Source: Candidatus Pacearchaeota archaeon
GTDB lineage: Archaea; Nanobdellota; Nanobdellia; Pacearchaeales; GW2011-AR1
Direction of reading: 5' to 3'
Assembly: GCA_002687255.1 (NCBI GenBank)
Contig: NYZR01000007.1
Span: 1-13,381 of the forward strand
DNA: 13,381 nt
A program made the position numbers and the translations under genes. Below the pieces are notes generated by a model. It was not told the DNA's origin, made no database searches, and was given only the letters and a program-made list of their open reading frames with translations. Of the stretch, positions 1 to 6,025 are shown in pieces. Numbering within the stretch: the stretch's first letter is position 1; each line of letters starts with the position of its first letter.

Positions 1-2
1 CG

Positions 3-52
3 CTCGAGTCCGCCCCACATCCTTTGGTGATAAGCGCAGACCAAGGCTGGGT
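3..52. repeat. Dispersed repeat, copy A (left edge)
   Basis: The core at 3-27 starts CTCGAGTCC and continues with a CCCCACA block and CCTTTGG. Over 32 bases it matches 13131-13162, inside mnmA, at about 25 positions. A more diverged copy at 8831-8880 shares CTCGAGTCC, TGATA, ACCAAGG and CTGG in the same order. The element may begin left of the window, so its full length is unknown. Whether it is a mobile element, a structured RNA or a regulatory site cannot be decided. Confidence 0.5.
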
Positions 53-88
53 TGTGTAGGAACCTTTAATAATCAATTAAGGCCCTAG

Positions 89-131
89 ACTCCGTCTCGT
101 AAGAGCGGAGTGGGGCGGGGATTCCGCCCCA
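89..131. other. Two stacked hairpins, possible structured RNA or leader
   Basis: The first hairpin pairs CTCCG (90-94) with CGGAG (106-110), then CTC (96-98) with GAG (103-105), with T95 bulged, and closes on GTAA, a GNRA-type tetraloop. The second follows directly: TGGGGCGG (111-118) pairs with CCGCCCCA (124-131) around a 5-base loop. An AT-rich stretch at 64-80 could be a TATA region about 26 bases upstream of the first stem on plus. The hairpins could belong to repeat copy A, to a leader for the gene at 252, or to a terminator for minus-strand transcription. Confidence 0.4.
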
Positions 132-139
132 GAATCTCC

Positions 140-295
140 TCAGAAATCGCTCAGCGTTTTTTGTTGTTTGTCAAAAATCGAATACGGGAAAGGCTTGAGG
201 GCTTGCTCTTGGTTTTGCTCGGCGATGTAGCGGATCACTTGCTGCTGCGAGATGTATCCTCCGGAGGGAACGACATTCTCTTCATCGGAGCTTCC
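140..295 (-). pseudogene. Protein-like minus-strand frame, possible gene remnant
   Basis: The frame is open for 51 sense codons between a TGA at 296-298 and a TGA at 140-142. It reads like the C-terminus of a real protein, including SGGYISQQQVIRYIAEQ followed by NQEQALKPFPYSIF, and its codon use resembles the A/C-rich coding strands of the minus genes here. It has no ATG; the only usual start codon is GTG at 238-236, giving 32 residues. It overlaps the first codons of the plus gene at 252, so one of the two is wrong there. It may be a decayed gene end, a very small gene, or chance. Confidence 0.25.
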
Positions 296-1358
296 TCAAC
301 GCAAATATGGTGAGAAGCATTATCCTGTTGATATTATCGCTCCTCTGAATGGGAGGGGGATTGTTTTTCCTGGTGGGGCGGTGTTATCCCAAGGGGTGGT
401 GCGCTCTCAAGATGGTAATCATTTTCTTGTGTTGGGCACAGGCAAGAAGGATGGTCTTTTTTCTGAGAAGGCCGCACCGTATCTTACTCGTGAGGTAACT
501 GTGAGCGGTGTCAGATTTAGTCAGGCTCAGGCTGAAGGAAGTGTTTATAAGATCCCTCTCTTTTTTGATGGCAAACCTAGTGACTGTGATGCTTGTGTTT
601 CTTTGAACGTTAAGGAGAAGAGATTCTTTTATCAGGCCGCTAAGAGTAAGCAAGGGATGCAGGTGCGGTTTGAGCAGGGTAATGTGTTTGTTCCGGTAGA
701 AAGGGGGGATCTTCTTGAGATCCCTCATGTTTCAGGGACTGCTTTTTCTCTTACACCGGGCGTTGGTCAAGAACCTTTGTTGAAGGTGTTCGGTTCTCGT
801 TTGTCCTCTAAGAAAGGGGTGGTGCGTAATGGGAAGTATGAGTTTTCTTTTGATAAGCGTGGGAAGATACGTGTGAAGTCTCGGAGAAAGTCTGGCGATT
901 TGGGGACGGTTCCTCTACAGATTCGTTCTGTTCTTCAAGACGATGACAGCCCCTCTCTCATTGTGGATAACCAAGGGAGATATCGCAAGGGTAGTGTTCG
1001 TGCTGTTTCTGCTGTTGCTTCTCCAAGGTCTCAGCGATCTTCGTTATCTAACCTTGTGGATGTGATGAAAACATTAGGGGTGCGGAACCCTCGTTTTGTT
1101 TCGTTTACTCGTGGAAGGGCGGCGAGTAGGATGGATATGTCAAGATTACGAATTATTGCCGGCATTTACGCAGGCACGGTCGAGGTTAAAAAGGTAGGTG
1201 ACTCAATTTCGTCTAGAGGTTCTTATAGCGAGGCGCAGTATCCTGAAGCCCTAGAGAAGACATTGACCGATGCTGATGTGAATGGTGATTCGGTGATTAC
1301 CCGTAGTGAATCTTCTGCTCTTTATCGTAAGGTTTTGGAGGAAGAGACTGCTCGTTGA
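252..1358 (+). CDS. Unrecognised 368-aa protein with C-terminal EF-hand/dockerin-like loop
   Basis: I do not recognise a family. The body is rich in short, probably beta, segments with many basic residues and no clear signal peptide or membrane helix. Near the C-terminus is DVNGDSVITRSE, a 12-residue loop with Asp/Asn/Asp at positions 1, 3 and 5 and Glu at 12, as in EF-hand and dockerin calcium loops. Only one such loop is visible, so calcium binding is an inference. ATG 252 is the first possible start after an in-frame TAG at 228-230, but no TATA box or ribosome binding site serves it, unlike most neighbours. The 5' end may be misplaced or the gene truncated. A TATA box for gatA follows 20 bases after the stop codon. 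Confidence 0.65.
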   Translation: MYPPEGTTFSSSELPQRKYGEKHYPVDIIAPLNGRGIVFPGGAVLSQGVVRSQDGNHFLVLGTGKKDGLFSEKAAPYLTREVTVSGVRFSQAQAEGSVYKIPLFFDGKPSDCDACVSLNVKEKRFFYQAAKSKQGMQVRFEQGNVFVPVERGDLLEIPHVSGTAFSLTPGVGQEPLLKVFGSRLSSKKGVVRNGKYEFSFDKRGKIRVKSRRKSGDLGTVPLQIRSVLQDDDSPSLIVDNQGRYRKGSVRAVSAVASPRSQRSSLSNLVDVMKTLGVRNPRFVSFTRGRAASRMDMSRLRIIAGIYAGTVEVKKVGDSISSRGSYSEAQYPEALEKTLTDADVNGDSVITRSESSALYRKVLEEETAR

Positions 1359-1377
1359 AGTTCATGGGTTCAGAAGA

Positions 1378-1385
1378 TTTAATAA
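1378..1385 (+). promoter_or_regulatory. TATA box for gatA
   Basis: TTTAATAA is centred 26 bases before the gatA ATG at 1407. This is the archaeal TATA-to-start distance and predicts an mRNA starting at or next to the ATG. Confidence 0.6.
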
Positions 1386-1406
1386 GGTTTCCCCCTTTGG
1401 TTTGTT

Positions 1407-2831
1407 ATGGGAGCGGTTGAAGACAAAGTCAAGAAGTATCTGGTTGTTATTAAGAAGGAGAATAAGAAGATAAATGCGTTTCTTTCGTTGAATCCGGATG
1501 CTTTAGCAGATGCTTGGGCGGTTGATAGGAAAAAGAAGAAGGGGAAGTTGGCCGGGCTTGTTGTTGGTGTGAAGAGTAATATTTGTGTTACTGGTTTGGA
1601 GACGAATTGTGGGTCGAAGACTTTGGCGGGTTGGAGGGCGCCGTATGATGCTACTGTTGTTAAGAGATTGCGGGCAGAGGATGCGGTGATTATGGGGATG
1701 TTGAATATGGATGAGTTTGCTTGTGGTTCTGGAGGGGTTCATGGAGCTTTTGGTCCGGCACAGAATCCTGTGGTTCCTGGGCGAGTTCCTGGAGGGAGTA
1801 GTAGTGGGCCTGCTGCGGCCGTGGCTGCTGGGATGTGTGATGTTGCTTTGGGGAGTGATACTGGAGGGAGTGTGCGGAATCCGGCGAGTCATTGTGGTCT
1901 TGTGGGGTTACGGCCGACGTATGGTTTGGTTTCTCGGTATGGGTTGATTGATCTAGCGATGAGTTTTGACGTTGTTGGGCCTGTTGGAAAGGATGTGGAA
2001 AGTGTTCGTCGTGTTCTTGAAGTGATTTCTGGAGAGGATGAGAGGGATACTCAGACAATGCGAGAGGAGAATAAAGCTTCGCCTTTGCCGAAGCAAGTTC
2101 GGCAAGCTCTCGCTGCTCCTGGCAGATCGCAGCTTCGAACTTCGGCTCAGTTATCTGGCACTCGCTTAAGCTCGGAAAAAGGGAAGAAGCTGAAGATTGG
2201 TGTGGTGAGGGTTCCCGGTGTCGATACAAAGATTTCTGCTTTGATGGATGAGTCATTGGGTATTGGGTATAAGGATGAACTGAAGAGTTCTTTTTTGAGA
2301 AGTTGTGAGTTTGTTGATATTGAGTTGAAGCATGTCGATTTAGGTGTGCAGACGTATTATTTGATTTTGTATGCTGAGTTCTTTTCTGGGACACGGAAGT
2401 TTGATGGGAGGCGGTTTGGGAAAGTGATTGAGGAGAGTTGTGGTGAGGAGGTGCTGCGGCGGATTCTTGGAGGGAGTGAGGTGACATTGGCTGAGCATGC
2501 GGGGCAGTGGTATCGGAAGGCTCTCGGAGTTCGGGAGTTGATTCGGCAGGAGTTTGTGAAGGCGTTTGAGAACGTGGATGTGTTGGTGATGCCTACCGTG
2601 CCGGCTTTGCCGTGGAAGGTCGGGGAAAAAATGAGTGTGCAGGATGAGTATGCGTATGATGTGCTTACTGTTTTAGCCTCTCTTGCAGGGGTGCCTGCTG
2701 TGAGTGTGCCGATGGGTGCGATTGAGGATTCTGATCGGGATGGTGCGATGGTTCCTGTTGGGATGCAGGTTATTGGGCCTTGGGGTTCAGATAGTGAGGT
2801 TTTGAAGATTGCTGGAGCAGTAAGTTTATAA
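1407..2831 (+). CDS. gatA: Aspartyl/glutamyl-tRNA amidotransferase subunit A
   Basis: GatA is the glutaminase subunit of GatCAB. It releases ammonia from glutamine so that misacylated Glu-tRNA(Gln) or Asp-tRNA(Asn) can be amidated in the cytoplasm. The amidase signature is complete: Lys56 in VGVKSN, the cis-Ser at 131 in GGSSSGP and the nucleophile Ser155 in GSDTGGS, with the family's 75- and 24-residue spacings. The length of 474 residues is normal, but residues of about 222-258 form a low-complexity Ala/Ser/Arg/Leu insertion in a spot that varies in the family (see the repeat at 2070). GatB and GatC are not in the window. The predicted mRNA is leaderless. The next gene has its own TATA box overlapping the gatA stop codon. 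Confidence 0.93.
   Translation: MGAVEDKVKKYLVVIKKENKKINAFLSLNPDALADAWAVDRKKKKGKLAGLVVGVKSNICVTGLETNCGSKTLAGWRAPYDATVVKRLRAEDAVIMGMLNMDEFACGSGGVHGAFGPAQNPVVPGRVPGGSSSGPAAAVAAGMCDVALGSDTGGSVRNPASHCGLVGLRPTYGLVSRYGLIDLAMSFDVVGPVGKDVESVRRVLEVISGEDERDTQTMREENKASPLPKQVRQALAAPGRSQLRTSAQLSGTRLSSEKGKKLKIGVVRVPGVDTKISALMDESLGIGYKDELKSSFLRSCEFVDIELKHVDLGVQTYYLILYAEFFSGTRKFDGRRFGKVIEESCGEEVLRRILGGSEVTLAEHAGQWYRKALGVRELIRQEFVKAFENVDVLVMPTVPALPWKVGEKMSVQDEYAYDVLTVLASLAGVPAVSVPMGAIEDSDRDGAMVPVGMQVIGPWGSDSEVLKIAGAVSL
2070..2180. repeat. Palindromic in-frame insertion inside gatA
   Basis: This segment encodes residues of about 222-258, between the conserved GEDERD block and LKIGV. It is packed with inverted repeats: TTGCCGAA (2085-2092) pairs perfectly with TTCGGCAA (2098-2105) around GCAAG; GCTTCG (2076-2081) can alternatively pair with CGAAGC (2089-2094); GCTGC (2112-2116) pairs with GCAGC (2129-2133). 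Its composition, balanced and rich in CTCG/TTCG, differs from the G+T-rich gene around it. The borders are estimates from the protein alignment I know for the family. Confidence 0.5.
2825..2831 (+). promoter_or_regulatory. TATA box overlapping the gatA stop codon
   Basis: TTTATAA spans the last codons of gatA and is centred 26 bases before ATG 2854. The position selects ATG 2854, rather than the upstream in-frame TTG at 2836, as the start of the hydrolase gene. Confidence 0.6.
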
Positions 2832-2853
2832 GGTTTTGAGGTCGAGAGAGCAT

Positions 2854-3522
2854 ATGGATGTAGGGGATGTGAAGATAACGTTTTTGGGTCATGACGGGTT
2901 TTTGTTTGAGCATCAGGGGAAGAGAATTGTGGTTGATCCGTATCATGTTTCGGAGGGGCTTGCCAAAGTGGATGTGGTGTTGCTGACTCATAGTCACTAT
3001 GATCATTGTAGTGTGGAGGATTTGCAGAAGCTGGTTCGGCCGGGGACGATGGTTGTGGGGCCGGCGGATGTGCAGAGTAAAGTGATGAAACTTGAAGGCG
3101 TCCAGTTTGAGTTGATCGAGGTGGGGGATGAGGTGGCTCTGAACGGAGTGAAAGTGGAGGCTGTTGCTGCCTATAATAAGGAGAAGGAGTTTCATCCGAA
3201 GGAGGAGGGATGGTTGGGGTATCTGATTAAGTTTCCTGGGACTGTTGTATATCATGCCGGAGATACGGATCCTATTCCGGAGCAGAAGCATTTGACAGGG
3301 CATGGGTGTCATGGGAAGGAGTTTGTGTGTTTGTTGCCCGTTTCTGGGAAATATGTTATGGATGCTGAAGAAGCAGCAGAGGTTGCTAGTTTATTGAGCC
3401 CGGATGTGGCTATCCCGATGCATTATGGGGCAGGTGTGGCTGGGACGAAGGAGGATGCGGAGCGGTTTGTGGAGTTGTGTGGTGAGGTTGGGGTGAAGGC
3501 GGAAATCTTGGGAAAGATTTAA
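2854..3522 (+). CDS. UPF0173-type metal-dependent hydrolase (metallo-beta-lactamase fold)
   Basis: A 222-residue cytoplasmic metallo-beta-lactamase-fold protein of the UlaG-like/UPF0173 group, whose natural substrate is generally unknown. The metal ligands are visible: HSHYDH at residues 46-51, His134 in YHAGDTD and His190 in IPMHYG. LLPVSGKYVMDAEEAAE matches the conserved stretch before the last histidine. A short Cys/His-containing segment (HLTGHGCHGKE) sits after GDTD, where relatives usually have a shorter linker. ATG 2854 is chosen because the TATA box lies 26 bases upstream; an extended form from TTG 2836 would add six residues. The stop codon overlaps the TATA box of the next gene. Confidence 0.88.
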   Translation: MDVGDVKITFLGHDGFLFEHQGKRIVVDPYHVSEGLAKVDVVLLTHSHYDHCSVEDLQKLVRPGTMVVGPADVQSKVMKLEGVQFELIEVGDEVALNGVKVEAVAAYNKEKEFHPKEEGWLGYLIKFPGTVVYHAGDTDPIPEQKHLTGHGCHGKEFVCLLPVSGKYVMDAEEAAEVASLLSPDVAIPMHYGAGVAGTKEDAERFVELCGEVGVKAEILGKI

Positions 3523-3525
3523 ATA
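3518..3525 (+). promoter_or_regulatory. TATA box for the 3547 gene
   Basis: TTTAAATA overlaps the stop codon of the hydrolase gene and is centred 26 bases before ATG 3547, again predicting a leaderless mRNA. Confidence 0.55.
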
Positions 3526-3546
3526 TGGGGTTATTGACTCTTTTTT

Positions 3547-3981
3547 ATGATAAGCGGGTTTACTGTAAGCTCCCTTCGGACTGAAGAAGCAGAAGATGGA
3601 TGGAAATATCTTGAAGTAGAAAATCCTCTTTTTCAGGGAGAAAAGCCAACTGAATTAAGGGTGAGATTGATCTTTGATGGTGTTCGTTATGGTCATCGTC
3701 CTGTAATGGAGACTGATTCAGGCTCTCTCTCTCTCTCTGATGATGGATATGCTCGTAGGGACTTAGTTATTGATCACACACGTCTTCATGCAGATCAACC
3801 AGAAGAGGGCACGGTTGTTGGAACGCTTTGTTATAATGGAGAAACCTTGAGAATTGGAATCTCTTCTAGGTTCCCTCGGGGCAATAACCAATGGCCTTTG
3901 GGAAATAATGGTGAAACTCCACAGGATCTTGTATTTAACGGTTATGTCTCAAGGTTTGATGTTGTAGAGAAATCTGGCTGA
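3547..3981 (+). CDS. Unrecognised 144-aa beta-rich protein
   Basis: I do not recognise a family. The protein is acidic to neutral, apparently all-beta (alternating stretches such as LRVRLIFDGVRYG and GTLCYNGETLRIGISS), with no signal peptide, membrane helix or metal-binding cluster. The N-terminal half has a Ser/Asp run (SGSLSLSDDG) that looks like a surface loop. ATG 3547 fits the leaderless layout set by the TATA box at 3518. The gene converges with the small membrane-protein operon on minus, 37 bases apart. Confidence 0.7.
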   Translation: MISGFTVSSLRTEEAEDGWKYLEVENPLFQGEKPTELRVRLIFDGVRYGHRPVMETDSGSLSLSDDGYARRDLVIDHTRLHADQPEEGTVVGTLCYNGETLRIGISSRFPRGNNQWPLGNNGETPQDLVFNGYVSRFDVVEKSG

Positions 3982-4018
3982 AAAATCGTGTGATCGGGTT
4001 GCTTGTGTTGGAGAAGAT

Positions 4019-4117
4019 TTAAACAATTGCTTTTAGGATTATGAAGAAGAGAACCGCAATTGCGGCTCCTTTCATAATGGCTATCAATGTTTCTATTTGT
4101 TGTGCTTCTTTACCCAT
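4019..4117 (-). CDS. 32-aa small membrane protein
   Basis: The product has a short charged N-terminus (MGKEAQQ) followed by one hydrophobic helix with the core GAAIAVLFFIILKAIV. Its ATG lies inside the end of the upstream gene: the eight bases ATGGGTAA hold both this start and the TAA of the 4110-4361 gene, a typical layout for translational coupling. A GAGG-like site lies a few bases before the ATG. The two proteins may act as a pair in the membrane; no function can be given. A plus-strand frame covers the same bases but is Cys/Phe-rich and looks like a shadow. Confidence 0.55.
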   Translation of the reverse strand: MGKEAQQIETLIAIMKGAAIAVLFFIILKAIV

Positions 4118-4361
4118 CTTTTTTCCTCTGCAGTTCTTTGATATCTGTCTTGATGTTTATGAGTTCGTTAGAGATTTTAAGTCTTTCTTCCTGGAGGTTG
4201 AGTCTTCTGTTCATGTTGGAGAGAGTGATTGTCAGGAAGAGAAAGATGATAATTGCGATCACGGCGAGTTTTTGTTCTTCTGGAAGATGGATTGGTGCTA
4301 TGAGGGTGATAAGAATTGCGATGAAGGTTATTGCCAGGGTGATGACACTATTCTCTGCCAT
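4110..4361 (-). CDS. Small membrane protein with C-terminal coiled coil (83 aa)
   Basis: Two hydrophobic helices (about residues 5-24 and 31-47) are separated by a short loop, HLPEEQK. They are followed by a charged heptad-like helix, NRRLNLQEERLKISNELINI and on to the C-terminus, typical of a cytoplasmic coiled coil. AAAGGAAA upstream of the ATG is a weak ribosome binding site, and a TATA-like GTATATAC lies about 50 bases upstream. It is transcribed divergently from ftsZ and overlaps the next small gene by eight bases. An association with the division protein is possible but rests only on position. Confidence 0.7.
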   Translation of the reverse strand: MAENSVITLAITFIAILITLIAPIHLPEEQKLAVIAIIIFLFLTITLSNMNRRLNLQEERLKISNELINIKTDIKELQRKKDG

Positions 4362-4410
4362 GTTTTTCCTTTGTTGGTTTGGTTCATAAGGATTTGTATG
4401 GTGTAAGGAT

Positions 4411-4418
4411 GTATATAC
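4411..4418 (-). promoter_or_regulatory. Possible TATA box for the small membrane operon
   Basis: The palindromic GTATATAC would place the minus transcript start near 4388, leaving a leader of about 26 bases before ATG 4361. Only about 15 bases separate it from the ftsZ TATA box, so the two promoters are back to back. Confidence 0.35.
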
Positions 4419-4432
4419 TGCAGTAGCGTCAA

Positions 4433-4440
4433 TTATATAA
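4433..4440 (+). promoter_or_regulatory. TATA box for ftsZ
   Basis: TTATATAA predicts a start near 4463 and a leader of about 33 bases that contains the ribosome binding site at 4479. Unlike most of its neighbours, ftsZ therefore has a leadered mRNA. Confidence 0.55.
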
Positions 4441-4478
4441 AGAGGATGCGGCTTCGGGGAAGATGGTTAGAGGAGTGA

Positions 4479-4486
4479 AAGGAGGT
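4479..4486 (+). promoter_or_regulatory. Ribosome binding site deciding the ftsZ GTG start
   Basis: AAGGAGGT lies 9 bases before GTG 4496. ATG 4488 is only one base from it and opens a five-codon frame (MNKWF, stop at 4503-4505) that overlaps the GTG. The spacing favours GTG 4496 for ftsZ. Confidence 0.65.
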
Positions 4487-4495
4487 TATGAATAA

Positions 4496-5572
4496 GTGGT
4501 TTTAGATTTTACTCAGGAAGCTTTGCAGAATGTAGACTCTCATAGCATCAATTTTGATGAACTGAAGGCCGGAAAGGCGGCGATCAAGGTTTTTGGTGTT
4601 GGTGGGATGGGTTGCAACGCTGTGACCTGGTTGTTTAACAAGGGCGTGACTGGTGCATCGATCTATGGATGTAACACAGATGCCTTGCATTTGAGCATCA
4701 CTAAGGCTGATGAGAAACTTCTCATTGGTAAGGAGCTTACTCGTGGACTTGGAGCTGGAGGGCAGCCCACCGTTGGACGAGAGGCTGCTAAGGAATCTTT
4801 GTCGGAGCTGAAGAAGGCTGTCAGCGGTGCTGATATGGCTTTCGTTCTCGCCGGCATGGGTGGTGGCACAGGTAGTGGCGCTGTTCCTGTCGTTGCGCAG
4901 TTGGCTAAAGAGTCAGGTGCTGTAGTGATTGGCGTTGTTACCTTACCGTTCGAGTGTGAAAAGGCCAGGCAAGATAAAGCAGAATTTGCACTGCAGGAGC
5001 TTACCGAAGTAGTAGACACGGCTATTCTGATTGATAATAATCGATTGGTTGATATCGCTGGAAACCTTCCTATGGAGCAAGCATTTGCTGTCGCTAATGA
5101 ACTGATTAGTGCTATGATTAAAGGCATTGTGGAAACAATTACCTTGCCATCGTTGATTAATTTGGACTATGCTGACGTGTCGGCAATTATGAAAGGCGGA
5201 GATGTTGCTGTTATCGGAATTGGTGAAGCAGATACGACTGACCGAGTGAACGAAGCTGTTCGGCAGGCCTTGACGCATCCTTTGTTGGATGTCGATTATC
5301 GAGGTGCGACTGGAGCTTTGATTCACATTACGTGCGGGCCCGACTTTAAGTTGGAAGAGTTTTCTGGCGTGGGTGAGTTGGTGACTGAAAATATCAGTCC
5401 TGATGCGCAAGTGATTATCGGTGCTCGAATCAATAAGGACTTTGCGAATAAGGTTCGAGTGATTACGATTATGACTGGTGTTAATTCGCCTTATGTGGTC
5501 AGTCGGCACACGCATGCTGATGCTGAGCCTGAGAAGTCGGAAATGTCTGATCTTGGTATAGAAGTCTTCTAG
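4496..5572 (+). CDS. ftsZ: Cell division GTPase FtsZ, archaeal type
   Basis: FtsZ polymerises with GTP into the division ring on the inner face of the membrane. The N-terminal nucleotide site begins with KVFGVGGMGCNAV (about residues 31-43). The tubulin signature GGGTGSG is at 122-128 and the T7 catalytic loop NLDYAD at 222-227 keeps the Asp needed to hydrolyse GTP in the neighbouring subunit. At 358 residues it covers the GTPase and C-terminal domains, with a short linker and a terminal DLGIEVF, similar to the Leu-Gly-Ile/Leu tails of archaeal FtsZ. The sequence alone does not settle whether it is the FtsZ1 or FtsZ2 paralogue. GTG 4496 is set by the ribosome binding site. Base use is more balanced than in the G+T-rich genes on either side, as expected for a highly expressed gene. 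A hairpin plus T-run overlaps the stop codon. Confidence 0.95.
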   Translation: MVLDFTQEALQNVDSHSINFDELKAGKAAIKVFGVGGMGCNAVTWLFNKGVTGASIYGCNTDALHLSITKADEKLLIGKELTRGLGAGGQPTVGREAAKESLSELKKAVSGADMAFVLAGMGGGTGSGAVPVVAQLAKESGAVVIGVVTLPFECEKARQDKAEFALQELTEVVDTAILIDNNRLVDIAGNLPMEQAFAVANELISAMIKGIVETITLPSLINLDYADVSAIMKGGDVAVIGIGEADTTDRVNEAVRQALTHPLLDVDYRGATGALIHITCGPDFKLEEFSGVGELVTENISPDAQVIIGARINKDFANKVRVITIMTGVNSPYVVSRHTHADAEPEKSEMSDLGIEVF

Positions 5573-5589
5573 GGCGTCAGCCCTTTTTT
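5571..5589 (+). terminator. Hairpin and T-run at the end of ftsZ
   Basis: AGGGC (5571-5575) pairs with GCCCT (5580-5584) around GTCA and runs into TTTTTT. The stem includes two bases of the stop codon. Archaeal termination mainly needs the T-run, so the hairpin may be secondary. Confidence 0.55.
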
Positions 5590-5594
5590 ATTTT

Positions 5595-5630
5595 TCCCTC
5601 TTGGTTTTTTGAAGGGATTTTTGTTTTTTT
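5595..5630 (+). terminator. Second, weaker terminator-like signal
   Basis: TCCCT (5595-5599) can pair with AGGGA (5613-5617), followed by T-rich sequence up to 5630. It would back up the first terminator and prevent read-through into the convergent small operon. Confidence 0.35.
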
Positions 5631-5796
5631 AGTTTGTTTTGATTTCTCTGAGTTGCTCGCTTATTTCTTTTGCTTTGTCGGCGTAGGCCTTTTTTGTTTG
5701 CGGGGTGATGTGGTTTGTGCCGCAGGTTGCTAAGAGCCGAGCGTAGTTTTTTCTCAGTTCAGCGAGCTTCTCGAGGAGCACGGTTTCTGTTCCCAT
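5629..5796 (-). CDS. Small helical protein, 55 aa
   Basis: The product begins MGTETVLLEKLAELRKNYAR and ends EISEQLREIKTN. It is charged, almost fully helical in appearance and without membrane segments; a short CGTNHITP turn divides two helices. The start is 6 bases after the stop codon of the 5803-5967 gene, so the two are probably co-transcribed and translationally coupled. No ribosome binding site of its own is visible. I do not recognise it. Codons such as CTC, GAG and GCC give it an A/C-rich coding strand like other minus genes here. Confidence 0.5.
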   Translation of the reverse strand: MGTETVLLEKLAELRKNYARLLATCGTNHITPQTKKAYADKAKEISEQLREIKTN

Positions 5797-5802
5797 GCTT
5801 GT

Positions 5803-5967
5803 TTAGTTCCAGCGTTGTTCTGTGTAGTTTGCTCTGGCTTCTGCTTTGGCCTTATCGAGGTATGTCTCAAGTTCTTTCTGCTGTCCTCGTAGCTCTCGCT
5901 TCAGCTCTCGTGGCAGGCCGTTCTGCTGGTAGGCTCGCAGTTGCTTCAGGGTGTTTTGTGTTCTCAT
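5803..5967 (-). CDS. Small helical protein, 54 aa, first gene of a two-gene operon
   Basis: The product begins MRTQNTLKQLRAYQQNGL and is a basic, Gln/Arg/Lys-rich helical protein ending in NYTEQRWN. It has a perfect GGAGG site 6 bases before the ATG and a TATA box at 6026-6032 that places the transcript start near 6003. The palindromic operator shared with the pentapeptide-repeat and TrmB-family genes lies directly upstream of that TATA box. Real expression is therefore likely although the gene is tiny. The family is not recognised; a dimeric coiled coil or nucleic-acid binder is conceivable from composition only. Confidence 0.6.
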   Translation of the reverse strand: MRTQNTLKQLRAYQQNGLPRELKRELRGQQKELETYLDKAKAEARANYTEQRWN

Positions 5968-5973
5968 GCTTTT

Positions 5974-5978
5974 CCTCC
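5974..5978 (-). promoter_or_regulatory. Ribosome binding site of the small operon
   Basis: GGAGG on the minus strand, six bases before ATG 5967; it supports the reality of the 54-residue gene. Confidence 0.6.
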
Positions 5979-6025
5979 GTTGTGTCCCTTTCGGGCTTTG
6001 TGATATTTTCTTGTTAGATGGGTAG

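Noticed and set aside
1690..1910. Repeated GGAG-type sites inside gatA as internal starts
   Set aside because: The gene is generally G-rich, and the frame is continuous with conserved amidase sequence throughout, so they carry no start information.
1690..2487. 265-codon minus-strand open frame inside gatA, with a coiled-coil-like stretch
   Set aside because: It is the antisense of a clear gatA with all catalytic residues. It is Ser/His/Gln-rich, as expected for a shadow of a G+T-rich gene; the coiled-coil-like part is only the palindromic insertion read backwards.
3721..3740. CT-rich run (CTCTCTCTCTCT) as a microsatellite or phase-variation tract
   Set aside because: Only about six dinucleotides, inside a continuous frame encoding a Ser/Leu stretch; too short to call phase variation.
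4041..4406. Plus-strand 121-codon frame with a TATA-like GATTTAAAC upstream
   Set aside because: Its product is Cys/Phe/Asp-rich with no domain logic. The minus strand instead gives two coherent membrane proteins with overlapping start and stop codons.
5715..6017. Plus-strand 100-codon frame over the small minus operon
   Set aside because: Ser/Val/Leu/Arg-rich shadow without a ribosome binding site, whereas the minus genes have a GGAGG site, a TATA box and an operator.
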